A DNA stretch of 64,000 bases from Vibrio campbellii CAIM 519 = NBRC 15631 = ATCC 25920 (lineage in GTDB: Bacteria > Pseudomonadota > Gammaproteobacteria > Enterobacterales > Vibrionaceae), in assembly GCF_002163755.1 (NCBI RefSeq), contig NZ_CP015863.1:1054001-1118000 (forward strand), in the 5' to 3' direction. A model generated the notes under the pieces. That model had not been told where the DNA came from. It saw only the letters and a list, made by a program, of their open reading frames with translations, and ran no database searches. Position 1 is the first letter of the stretch. The number at the start of each line of letters is the position of its first letter. Below, piece by piece: positions 25,039 to 32,512 of the stretch. The position numbers and the translations under genes are program-made.

Positions 25039-25437
25039 ATGAGTAAGAAAAAGTTGACCGAAAAAGAGTTGCTAGAAGGGATGACTCCTTATAATACCCA
25101 CAGTGATTTGCTTGCAAAGAGCGAAACAAAACCTGATTGGATATCCTTCGCCGACGGGGGAGAAAGGGTTACAGATGATTTCATGGCCAACCGAAATGAG
25201 GTTTTCGATGAACCTAGTTTAGATTTGCTGAACCCTGATATTTTTCTTTCAAACCTCAAGTTAGCACTTGATAGCCTTCCAGATGGTGATATTGAGTTTT
25301 GTGACTTGGGTAATGCAATTGGTCGAGTCATTGCTAATTTGAATTCACCAAATAAGGCACTTCTACGTGAAGTAATTTATGGAGTTGAACATGGTTTTGA
25401 CATGATTAGCAAAGAAAGAGGAACTTCGAATGAGTAA
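25039..25437 (+). CDS. Small protein with antitoxin-like N-terminal segment
   Basis: A 132-residue acidic protein. The stretch LTEKELLEGMTPYNTHSDLL resembles the C-terminal toxin-binding tail of MazE/AbrB-type antitoxins (ELL-G-TPE-H-), but the DNA-binding AbrB fold that should precede it is absent. The rest (SLDLLNPDIFLSNLKLAL and on) is helical and unknown. The start is placed at the second ATG (25039), which follows an AGGT-like site; an ATG at 25030 would add three residues. A 31-residue membrane peptide gene overlaps its end. It may be an antitoxin-derived regulator or a phage/plasmid remnant. Confidence 0.5.
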   Translation: MSKKKLTEKELLEGMTPYNTHSDLLAKSETKPDWISFADGGERVTDDFMANRNEVFDEPSLDLLNPDIFLSNLKLALDSLPDGDIEFCDLGNAIGRVIANLNSPNKALLREVIYGVEHGFDMISKERGTSNE

Positions 25438-25525
25438 GCTTGATGAATGGGTCGACAACAATATGACGTTAACCAGTATCATCATAATGGTTGTGGGCCT
25501 AACACTCGGATACATACTTTTCTAG
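25430..25525 (+). CDS. 31-residue single-membrane-span peptide
   Basis: A short ORF (ATG at 25430, TAG at 25523-25525) overlaps the previous gene by 8 bases in another frame and is preceded by AAAGAGGAAC as ribosome binding site. It encodes MSKLDEWVDNNM and one hydrophobic helix ending in GLTLGYILF. The arrangement (acidic cytosolic protein, then a tiny membrane peptide) resembles some type I or II toxin-antitoxin loci, but no family was recognised. Confidence 0.45.
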   Translation: MSKLDEWVDNNMTLTSIIIMVVGLTLGYILF

Positions 25526-25557
25526 TATCAAATACTAAGGCTTCGAGGAAAGCGTAA

Positions 25558-25580
25558 GTTGTTGCAAATTCTGCAACAAC
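25558..25580. repeat. Strong palindrome A
   Basis: GTTGTTGCA and TGCAACAAC are perfect inverted 9-base arms around AATTC. It lies 32 bases behind the 31-residue ORF without a T run, so a binding site or RNA hairpin is more likely than a standard terminator. It shares the TTGCA/TGCAA half-site with palindrome B. Confidence 0.6.
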
Positions 25581-25598
25581 TCCAATCCAATCTTCTAA

Positions 25599-25621
25599 TT
25601 GTGCAACAGTCTGTTGCACAA
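25599..25621. repeat. Strong palindrome B
   Basis: TTGTGCAACA and TGTTGCACAA are perfect 10-base arms around GTC. It starts 18 bases after palindrome A. Together they look like a pair of operator-like or structural elements. Confidence 0.6.
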
Positions 25622-25724
25622 ATCAGTCAAAATCAAAAATGCCCCGAACTTTGTTACGACCCACATATGAACTTGGGAAACTCGAAGGGAAAGACTTTAG
25701 CTTTTCTAACGCTCAGATACGACA

Positions 25725-25746
25725 AGAGCCACTAAATAGTGGCTCT
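25725..25746. repeat. Strong palindrome C
   Basis: AGAGCCACTA and TAGTGGCTCT are perfect 10-base arms with a 2-base loop. It lacks a T run. The surrounding 25639-25887 frame is interrupted in spirit by this hairpin and has no ribosome binding site, so it is not annotated as a gene. Confidence 0.5.
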
Positions 25747-25855
25747 ATAACGCGCTACCTGCGGTCAATACTCTATGAGCGTAAGAGAACAGGGCTATTG
25801 AAAGGCGGAGGTCTTTGGCTATCGCGGCGCGGCCTGCGACTCATCAGAGTAGACA

Positions 25856-26129
25856 TCAATGTACTGAAAAAGTCCCGCTGTCATTGATAGAACCTAGTCT
25901 ATCCTTAAACTCAACAACAAAGCAACCAGAGCTTAAATCTACCTCTACATGCTCGCTAACGGGTTCGCGTAATTCGGTAAGTCTTGATGCTTCCTTCAGC
26001 CTTAGCCTTCAGGTAAGCAGCTTTAATTGCTTTCATGCTTTCAATTTTCGCACTTCGAGCTTTCGAAATTTGCTTTATTGGCTTTATAGGTGTGCCTTTA
26101 CTTTCTGACCACTGTTCCAAACAAACCAT
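25856..26129 (-). pseudogene. Frameshifted gene remnant
   Basis: On the minus strand an ATG at 26129-26127 opens 57 codons (MVCLEQWSESKGTPIK..., then a lysine-rich helix MKAIKAAYLKAKAEG) and stops at 25956. Near 25975 the reading continues well in the next frame as LREPVSEHVEVDLSSGCFVVEFKD up to a stop at 25856. The two parts together look like one small protein broken by a single-base frameshift. No family was recognised. Confidence 0.45.
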
Positions 26130-26151
26130 ACTGCAAGTACCGATGGTTTAG

Positions 26152-26182
26152 CAAATCATCCTGAGTCAAAATCATCCTGAGT
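26152..26182. repeat. Short tandem repeat
   Basis: Two adjacent copies of CAAATCATCCTGAGT, the second with one extra A. It lies just upstream (on the minus strand) of decayed coding sequence and looks like a local duplication. Confidence 0.5.
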
Positions 26183-26264
26183 CGAGCTAACTCGCCTATG
26201 CCCCAAAATCAGTTAACTCGACATCCGCCTCATTCTTCAATTTCAGTATTTGCAATAATTTAAC

Positions 26265-26465
26265 TAATGGAAGCAAAAGGCAAGACGCGGCCCATTAGTT
26301 GTAGCAGTTGTAGGGTGGCGTCTCTCGGTTCAAACATACGAACGAGTACATCTGTTAGTGATGAACTGAGTTTACGATTGATCACCTTGGCAGTGGTTTT
26401 TGAGTGCTTTTTTCAATCGCTTTTTAACGGCTACCGTATTCGCTTCTGCAAGATAAACATCTAGG
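26265..26465 (-). pseudogene. Decayed coding sequence
   Basis: On the minus strand two stop-free pieces read like protein: first VYLAEANTVAVKKRLKKALKN ending at a stop near 26375, then, in another frame, SSSLTDVLVRMFEPRDATL and on to MGRVLPFAS. Neither has a convincing start. They may be remnants of one gene split by an indel. The surrounding 26130-26600 has no intact gene. Confidence 0.3.
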
Positions 26466-26599
26466 CTATGTGATTGGCGTGGTCTAAGTTTAATTTCATC
26501 TTAGTTATTGGTGCTCATTTGTTCATGCTTTTGATTTTAAAAGTGAATTGATAGAAAATACATCAATATTAACGTTGTGGCATAGGGTAGGTAATAGCT

Positions 26600-28114
26600 T
26601 TGTTTTTGACTACAGAAGATCGACTAACAGAAAAGCTAAACAAAGAGAAAGAGTATCTCTGGACAGAGATGAATGCTCTTAAAGAAAAATTAGAAAAGAC
26701 TAATAAACAGCTTGAGTTGCTGGAGCAGAGCGCACCAGATCATTATTCCAAAGCTTTGGGAGCTAGGAACAAAGCCACCGAAGTAAAAAACAAAGCTGAA
26801 GAACGATTGGGTGAGATTGATGCCATTTACAAAAGTGTTGAAGATGCTCATGAACTAGTCATTTCATTGAAAGATGAATCAGACTCGAATCTGGCAACTA
26901 TCAAAGAGTATGGGTCTACTGCTTTTGATAAATCAGAATCAATAGCTCAATACCATGAACAATACTTAGAATCTAAAGCAGAAATTGACGAAGCTTTACA
27001 GGAGCTTAATCGTTTAGTTGCTGAGAAAGATCGCTTGGCGTTGAAAGTCGAGTCGTTATCAGAACAAGTAACCAATACCGAATTAGTTGCAAGTAAGTTG
27101 AAATCTTTGCTGAGTAATGCAACTAAACAGAAAAATGAATTTGACACTCTTCATGGTGAAGTCTTTGGCTTTACATATGAAGATGACAACGGTGAAGAAG
27201 TAGAACAAGGTGGCTTAAAAGAAGAACTTGAAGATGCTTATTCTAAAATCAAAAATGATGTTGCATCGTTAAACGAGGAAGTTTCGAGCGTAGAGCAAAG
27301 ATACAATGAAAAACTAGACTCTATTGAAGGCCAATACAAAGAAGGGTTAGAGTTGTTCATATCAAAAGGTGAAAAGCAATATAGCTCAATTATTGAACAG
27401 ATAAAATCACTTCTTCCCGATGCGCTTACGGCTGGTCTTTCTGGTGCATATATCGACAAAATTAAAGTCGAAAAAGAACAATTAGATAAACATGAGGTTT
27501 CGTTCAATAAAGCTATTCGCTGGTTGATAGTGTGCTCTTTGTTGCCAGTTGCATTCAGTATGGTTCGAGTAATATTTTTGAGTGAGCAGTTTGCTTCCGT
27601 TATTCAAGATGCTCCGATGATTTACTCTATGATGCTACCTGTTTACGCTCCTATCCTATGGGTCGCTTACTCATCAAACAAGAGCTATAAGCTAAGTAAA
27701 CGACTAATTGAAGAGTACACACATAAAGAAGTTTCGAGCCGAACGTTTGAAGGCTTGTCAAATCAGATTGATACAATTGGCGAAGATGACACTAGTGGTG
27801 AGTTAAGAACTAAATTGCTTTTCAACTTGCTCCAAGTTAACAGCGAAAACCCAGGTAAGCTAATATCTGATTATAACAACTCAGATCATCCGATTATTGA
27901 TGCGATTGATAAAAGTTCAAAATTAGCCGATGCAATTAATCGTTTAGATAACGTGCCTTTGGTCAGCCCACTGTTACGACACCTAAATGCTAAAGAAAGA
28001 AATAAAATCGAGAAGAAAGAAAAAGATATGTTGGATGTAGTTGACGTAGCAACGACTCCTGAAGTCAACTCGAAAGAGGAAGAGCCAACAACTAAAACAG
28101 CTTCAGTTGTATAG
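26600..28114 (+). CDS. Coiled-coil protein with two membrane segments, unknown function
   Basis: A 504-residue protein I do not recognise. Residues 1-270 are almost entirely charged heptad-like helix (KLNKEKEYLWTEMNALKEKLE and on), predicted as a long coiled coil. Two membrane segments follow (about 312-333 and 340-360), then a cytoplasmic helical tail and an acidic, threonine-rich end. The start is TTG at 26600, or TTG at 26606; no ATG with a good ribosome binding site is present upstream. It stands alone, with its own terminator, in an accessory region. Long coiled coil plus membrane hairpin is seen in some defence and envelope-organising proteins, but no function can be assigned. Confidence 0.7.
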   Translation: MFLTTEDRLTEKLNKEKEYLWTEMNALKEKLEKTNKQLELLEQSAPDHYSKALGARNKATEVKNKAEERLGEIDAIYKSVEDAHELVISLKDESDSNLATIKEYGSTAFDKSESIAQYHEQYLESKAEIDEALQELNRLVAEKDRLALKVESLSEQVTNTELVASKLKSLLSNATKQKNEFDTLHGEVFGFTYEDDNGEEVEQGGLKEELEDAYSKIKNDVASLNEEVSSVEQRYNEKLDSIEGQYKEGLELFISKGEKQYSSIIEQIKSLLPDALTAGLSGAYIDKIKVEKEQLDKHEVSFNKAIRWLIVCSLLPVAFSMVRVIFLSEQFASVIQDAPMIYSMMLPVYAPILWVAYSSNKSYKLSKRLIEEYTHKEVSSRTFEGLSNQIDTIGEDDTSGELRTKLLFNLLQVNSENPGKLISDYNNSDHPIIDAIDKSSKLADAINRLDNVPLVSPLLRHLNAKERNKIEKKEKDMLDVVDVATTPEVNSKEEEPTTKTASVV

Positions 28115-28132
28115 ACAAGCTAGTGATGGTAT

Positions 28133-28167
28133 CGGCTCGGCAGCTTGAATACTGCTGAGCCGTTTTT
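28133..28167 (+). terminator. Intrinsic terminator
   Basis: The arms CGGCTCGGCAG and CTGCTGAGCCG (one mismatch) close an 8-base loop and run into GTTTTTGTTT. It ends the 504-residue coiled-coil gene. Confidence 0.85.
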
Positions 28168-28335
28168 GTTTACAGATAACGACCTTTCAAATGATCCATA
28201 AAGTAACTAGCTTTCAGAGTTTCGCCAGTCGCTTGTTTCACTAGTTCATCGGTGGTTAGCAAACTGACTTAGAAACTACAGAGTGTGTCTTGCGATTTGC
28301 CTACACAACTTTTCCATATTTAAATTAATCCGCCG

Positions 28336-28382
28336 TTTACTAATTTAGGAAAGTCACTGGCAAGGTTTTGTCCAAAAGTTTG
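28336..28382 (+). repeat. 47-bp dispersed repeat, copy 2
   Basis: Second copy of the element described at 2709-2755, about 40 of 47 bases identical, with the outer 17- and 14-base blocks conserved exactly. It lies in the gene-free stretch 28168-28500. Confidence 0.5.
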
Positions 28383-28499
28383 CTACGTTCACGCCCACTA
28401 AGTCACTCAAGAGACTGATAGAAGTGTGGTAATTTTACAACATTGACTTTCAGTATTAGGCCAAATATGCAGACTTTTGATGCAATCTTGTGCGAACTT

Positions 28500-28603
28500 A
28501 TGCTGCAAATAGTTTTGTAACTATTTGAAAGCCCGTTCGGGCTATGCTAAGTTATATCGCAAGCATCACTTTAAAAGCCTCGCTTATACAGCGAGGCTTT
28601 TTC
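28500..28603 (+). ncRNA. Candidate small RNA upstream of the trmH-like gene
   Basis: Three hairpins follow one another: AAATAGTT/AACTATTT at 28507-28526, AGCCCG/CGGGCT at 28530-28543, and a classic terminator, AAAGCCTCGC with GCGAGGCTTTTT, at 28574-28602. No protein-coding gene ends within 380 bases upstream, so the terminator must serve a short untranslated transcript or a leader that attenuates the methyltransferase gene starting at 28688. No known RNA family was recognised. Confidence 0.4.
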
Positions 28604-28687
28604 GTTTCCGGCGTCTCTTTTTGTTCATTTCACTTTATTCTATAATCTGGCGCTCTAGTTCATGCCATTTTCACCTGGGATATTTTC

Positions 28688-29422
28688 ATGATTTCAAAAA
28701 ACCAACTAAAACTGCTTCGTGCTTTGGGTCAAAAGAAGCAGCGTAAAGCGCACGGCTTATTTCTGGTTCAAGGTGAAAAGAATGTACTGGAATTGGCGAA
28801 CAGTTCGTTGAGTGTAAAGCAAATCTTTGCAACTGCTGAGTTTCTAGAGCAGCACAGTCATGAACTCAATGGTTTCGAGTGCATTGAGGCATCACTGGAT
28901 GAGCTAACCAAAGCAAGTACGCTGGTGAGCAACAATGCCGCTATTGCTGTGGTTGAAATTCCAAACGTAACAGTGCCTCAGGCAAAAGGCTTGATGATAG
29001 CATTGGATGGTGTTTCTGATCCGGGCAACCTAGGTACGATCATTCGCGTTGCGGATTGGTACGGTATCAAGCACATCATCGCGAGTACGGATTGTGCCGA
29101 CCCATATAACCCGAAAACCATTAGCGCAACCATGGGCAGCTTTGGTCGTGTGCAAGTGAGTCTAGTGGATTTACCAAGCTACTTGGAAGATGCAAACTTG
29201 CCGGTGTATGGCGCTTTCCTTGAAGGTGAAAGCGTGCACAAAACGGAATTCTCAGCAGACGGCATTTTGTTGATGGGTAGTGAATCTCATGGTGTACGTG
29301 AGGCGGCATCGAAGTTTGTGACCGATAAAATCACTATTCCAGCGTTTGGTGGTGCTGAGTCTCTAAACGTAGCAATGGCGACAGGTATTATTCTGGACAA
29401 CATGCGTCGTCAACACAGCTAA
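28688..29422 (+). CDS. TrmH/SpoU-family RNA 2'-O-methyltransferase
   Basis: A 244-residue SPOUT methyltransferase. The N-terminal L30e-like substrate-binding domain (LLRALGQKKQRKAHGLFLVQGEKNV) is followed by the knotted catalytic domain with motif 1 SDPGNLGTIIRVADW, motif 2 LLMGSESHGV and motif 3 IPAFGGAESLNVAMATGIIL. The catalytic arginine of motif 1 and the asparagine of motif 3 are present. It methylates ribose in rRNA or tRNA from SAM; the exact target (rlmB-like or other) cannot be told from sequence. It stands alone between its leader terminator and a bidirectional terminator. Confidence 0.93.
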   Translation: MISKNQLKLLRALGQKKQRKAHGLFLVQGEKNVLELANSSLSVKQIFATAEFLEQHSHELNGFECIEASLDELTKASTLVSNNAAIAVVEIPNVTVPQAKGLMIALDGVSDPGNLGTIIRVADWYGIKHIIASTDCADPYNPKTISATMGSFGRVQVSLVDLPSYLEDANLPVYGAFLEGESVHKTEFSADGILLMGSESHGVREAASKFVTDKITIPAFGGAESLNVAMATGIILDNMRRQHS

Positions 29423-29446
29423 TCGTATCAACGAATCATAGATACA

Positions 29447-29501
29447 AAAAAAAGCGTAACGAGCCAGACTTTTTCAAGTTGAGGTTCATTACGCTTTTTT
29501 C
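29447..29501. terminator. Bidirectional terminator between convergent genes
   Basis: AAAAAAGCGTAA pairs with TTACGCTTTTTT around an inner part that also pairs (GAGCC with GGTTC, with G-U pairs). A and T runs on both sides fit the convergent methyltransferase and ferredoxin genes. Confidence 0.8.
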
Positions 29502-29513
29502 GTTTTAATGCAC

Positions 29514-29837
29514 TTATTTTTCTAGCATGTCCAACTTGTTTGGCACACCATTCCACTTTTCCGCTTCATCCATTGCTGGCTTCACTTCGGTTTGTACCGG
29601 CCAGATTTCAGCAAGTTCTGCGTTGAGCTCTTTGTAGATCACTTGATCTTCTGGTAGCTCGTCTTCTTGGAAGATAGCGGCTGCGGCACATTCGTCCACG
29701 CACAAGCCACAGTCGATGCATTCAATCGGATTGATTACCATAAAGTTCGGGCCTTCGTGGAAGGCATCTGCAGGGCATACCGCGACACAGTCAGTGTATT
29801 TACATTGGATACAGTTATCGGTTACGACAAACGCCAT
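29514..29837 (-). CDS. fdxA: Seven-iron ferredoxin FdxA
   Basis: A 107-residue ferredoxin with the cysteine pattern of 3Fe-4S/4Fe-4S proteins: CIQCKYTDCVAVCP at 9-21 and CIDCGLCVDEC at 40-50. The C-terminal extension (VIYKELNAELAEIWP and on) is typical of FdxA from proteobacteria. It transfers electrons in the cytoplasm; the partner is unknown. It is a single gene, divergent from the FAD oxidoreductase gene. Confidence 0.95.
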   Translation of the reverse strand: MAFVVTDNCIQCKYTDCVAVCPADAFHEGPNFMVINPIECIDCGLCVDECAAAAIFQEDELPEDQVIYKELNAELAEIWPVQTEVKPAMDEAEKWNGVPNKLDMLEK

Positions 29838-30067
29838 GATAATCAGCTCTTAAGTTAGTCAAAATTGAAGAATGGGGATAATACTCATCCCAAGGCAAAA
29901 TTCAACATTCGCTACGTTAATTCCGCCGCGCAACTTGGATTTAGTATGACAGACAAATCAATTTCTCGTAGAATGCGCGCCATTGTGAGCTGACCATCTT
30001 TTTTCTCCTTAGATATGGAGGGAAATGTGTGGCTTTGGCTAAGACACCTACCATAACGAGACATCAC

Positions 30068-31687
30068 ATGATTCGTATTAATGAAATTAAACTTCCTCTT
30101 GATCACGAGGAAGGCGCGCTATTGGACGCGATTACTAAAAAGCTTGGCATTGCTGCTGAGAAAGTTATCTCTTTTAATGTCTTTAGACGCGGCTACGATG
30201 CTCGTAAGAAAACCAACATTCACCTTATCTACACGCTAGACATCATCGTTGAAGGTGATGAAGAAGCGTTGTTAGCGAAATTCGAAAAAGATCCGCACGT
30301 TCGCCAAACACCAGATATGGAATACAATTTTGTAGCGAAAGCACCAGAGAACCTAACAGAGCGCCCTGTGGTGATCGGTTTTGGTCCTTGTGGTTTGTTT
30401 GCGGGTCTGGTTTTGGCTCAAATGGGCTTTAACCCAATCATCGTTGAGCGTGGTAAAGAAGTACGTGAGCGTACTAAAGACACGTTCGGCTTCTGGCGTA
30501 AGCGCACACTAAACCCAGAATCAAACGTACAGTTTGGTGAGGGCGGTGCAGGCACTTTCTCTGATGGTAAGCTTTACAGCCAAGTGAAAGATCCAAACTT
30601 CTATGGTCGTAAAGTGATCACTGAGTTTGTAGCAGCTGGTGCTCCAGAAGAAATTCTATACGTAAGTAAGCCGCACATCGGTACCTTTAAACTGGTTACC
30701 ATGATCGAAAAGATGCGCGCGAAAATCATCGAACTAGGTGGTGAGATTCGCTTTAGCACTCGTGTTGACGATCTACATATGGAAGATGGTCAAATCACAG
30801 GCGTAACGCTATCAAACGGTGAAGAGATCAAATCTCGTCACGTAGTACTAGCGGTAGGCCATAGTGCTCGTGATACCTTTGAAATGCTGCACGACCGTGG
30901 CGTTTACATGGAAGCGAAGCCGTTTTCTGTTGGTTTCCGTATCGAGCACAAACAATCGATGATCGACGAAGCACGCTTTGGTCCAAATGCAGGCCACCCA
31001 ATTCTTGGTGCGGCAGACTACAAACTGGTTCACCATTGTAAGAATGGCCGTACGGTTTACAGCTTCTGTATGTGCCCTGGTGGTACGGTAGTTGCTGCAA
31101 CATCTGAAGAAGGTCGCGTAGTAACTAACGGTATGAGCCAATACTCTCGTGCAGAACGCAACGCGAACAGCGCCATCGTTGTGGGCATCTCTCCAGAAGT
31201 CGATTACCCGGGAGATCCGCTAGCGGGTATCCGCTTCCAGCGTGAACTAGAATCGGGCGCTTACGCACTAGGCGGCGAGAACTACGACGCTCCAGCACAG
31301 AAGATTGGTGACTTCCTGAAAGGTCGCGATCCAAGTGCGCTGGGCGATGTTGAGCCATCATTCACTCCGGGCATCAAACTGACTGACCTATCAAAAGCGT
31401 TACCGGCGTTTGCTATTGAAGCGATTCGTGAAGCTATTCCAGCGTTCGATCGTAAGATCAAAGGCTTTGCTTCTGAAGACGGCCTACTGACTGGTGTTGA
31501 GACGCGTACGTCTTCTCCAGTTTGCATCAAGCGTGGTAAAGACTTCCAGAGCATCAACCTGAAAGGCTTCTTCCCTGCGGGCGAAGGTGCTGGCTACGCG
31601 GGTGGTATCCTTTCTGCGGGTATCGATGGTATTAAAGTAGCGGAAGCCGTTGCTCGTGACATCGTTGAAGCAATGCAAAACGCATAA
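30068..31687 (+). CDS. NAD(P)/FAD-dependent oxidoreductase (FAD-binding, YtfP-like group)
   Basis: A 539-residue flavoprotein. The dinucleotide fold is VVIGFGPCGLFAGLVLAQMG at about 110-130, followed by VERGKEVRERT, VQFGEGGAGTFSDGKL and a second FAD motif PAGEGAGYAGGILSAGIDG near the C-terminus. The N-terminal 90 residues (IRINEIKLPLDHEE) are the usual extension of this family. The substrate is unknown. The start is placed at ATG 30068 because the family begins MIRINEIKL, but a GTG at 30029 with a strong GGAGGG site 6 bases upstream is in frame and could add 13 residues. Confidence 0.88.
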   Translation: MIRINEIKLPLDHEEGALLDAITKKLGIAAEKVISFNVFRRGYDARKKTNIHLIYTLDIIVEGDEEALLAKFEKDPHVRQTPDMEYNFVAKAPENLTERPVVIGFGPCGLFAGLVLAQMGFNPIIVERGKEVRERTKDTFGFWRKRTLNPESNVQFGEGGAGTFSDGKLYSQVKDPNFYGRKVITEFVAAGAPEEILYVSKPHIGTFKLVTMIEKMRAKIIELGGEIRFSTRVDDLHMEDGQITGVTLSNGEEIKSRHVVLAVGHSARDTFEMLHDRGVYMEAKPFSVGFRIEHKQSMIDEARFGPNAGHPILGAADYKLVHHCKNGRTVYSFCMCPGGTVVAATSEEGRVVTNGMSQYSRAERNANSAIVVGISPEVDYPGDPLAGIRFQRELESGAYALGGENYDAPAQKIGDFLKGRDPSALGDVEPSFTPGIKLTDLSKALPAFAIEAIREAIPAFDRKIKGFASEDGLLTGVETRTSSPVCIKRGKDFQSINLKGFFPAGEGAGYAGGILSAGIDGIKVAEAVARDIVEAMQNA

Positions 31688-31710
31688 TTTTATTGCGTGA
31701 TAATACAATG

Positions 31711-31742
31711 AAAGCCAGCCTGATTTGGGGCTGGCTTTTTTG
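31711..31742 (+). terminator. Intrinsic terminator
   Basis: AAAGCCAGCC and GGCTGGCTTT close an 8-base loop and run into TTTTT. It ends the oxidoreductase gene. Confidence 0.88.
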
Positions 31743-32029
31743 TTTGTACTGCATAGCTAGTTATTTCTTTTTGGTCTTTCTGTGTGACTCGTTTCTGACT
31801 CGAATGATTTCAAGCTTGTATATTCTTTGCTTGCAGCGAAATAGTTTTTCCATGTGACTTTAAATAAATATGCAACTGCATATCTATAGGTTTGTGTTAT
31901 GTATTGATTTGGATAAAGATCAATAGACAGCACCTATAAATAAAATTGCTAATTTCCATTTAGTAAAATCAAGAAATTAGACGACACTTATCTTAAAGGC
32001 AGCAAAAACGTGCCGCTAAGGAGATAAGA
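31743..32029. other. Upstream region of the CBS gene
   Basis: About 290 AT-rich bases without a gene. They contain an FNR-like site (31910-31923) and a GGAG ribosome binding site directly before the ATG at 32030. Confidence 0.5.
31910..31923. promoter_or_regulatory. FNR-like site upstream of the CBS gene
   Basis: TGGATAAAGATCAA matches the FNR consensus TTGAT-N4-ATCAA at 9 of 10 defined positions. It lies about 106 bases upstream of the CBS gene start, compatible with anaerobic activation, which is inference. Confidence 0.45.
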
Positions 32030-32449
32030 ATGCACTCACTTAAAGTTAAAGATTATATGACGTTACAGGCGGTGACTTTCACCAAGGACATGTCGTTGAC
32101 GGCGGCTTTGGACAAGGTGATGCAAAGTGTTACTCTAGGTGGGCCTGTGATTAACGAAAACGAGAAAGTCATTGGATTCCTTTCTGAGCAAGACCTTTTA
32201 GACAAACTCGTTAAAGCCAGTTATCACTGTCAGGATACACATACAGTAGAAGAGTGTATGCATGACGATGTTCTGTCTGTGTCGCCAGAAATGTCTATTA
32301 TCGAACTGGCTGACATGATGCAGATAGGTAAACCTAAAATGTATCCTGTGGTCGATGATAAAGAGAAGCTCGTCGGTGTGATTACAAGACGCGATGTATT
32401 AAGAGCTATCGGCAAAACGCTAAACGAATGTTTCCAACATCCCGTTTAA
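32030..32449 (+). CDS. Two-CBS-domain protein
   Basis: A 139-residue protein made of two CBS domains (about 7-65 and 73-132): VKDYMTLQAVTFTKDMSL and VEECMHDDVLSVSPEMSI open each, and VVDDKEKLVGVITRRDVLRAI closes the second. Such free-standing pairs bind adenine nucleotides and regulate a partner. No partner is encoded next to it. A GGAGATAAG site precedes the ATG. The FNR-like site upstream suggests a link with oxygen supply. Confidence 0.92.
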   Translation: MHSLKVKDYMTLQAVTFTKDMSLTAALDKVMQSVTLGGPVINENEKVIGFLSEQDLLDKLVKASYHCQDTHTVEECMHDDVLSVSPEMSIIELADMMQIGKPKMYPVVDDKEKLVGVITRRDVLRAIGKTLNECFQHPV

Positions 32450-32474
32450 TATCAAAATAATAAGTATTAAGACG

Positions 32475-32496
32475 AAAGACGCCTCGGCGTCTTTTT
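32475..32496 (+). terminator. Intrinsic terminator
   Basis: AAAGACGCC and GGCGTCTTT close a 2-base loop and continue in T residues. It separates the CBS gene from the MATE gene, whose start is 17 bases further on. Confidence 0.8.
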
Positions 32497-32512
32497 GTCG
32501 TTGAGGAAGAGT

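Noticed and set aside
25639..25887. An 82-codon basic frame behind the palindromes
   Set aside because: It contains the perfect hairpin at 25725-25746, lacks a ribosome binding site and overlaps the antisense remnant at 25856.
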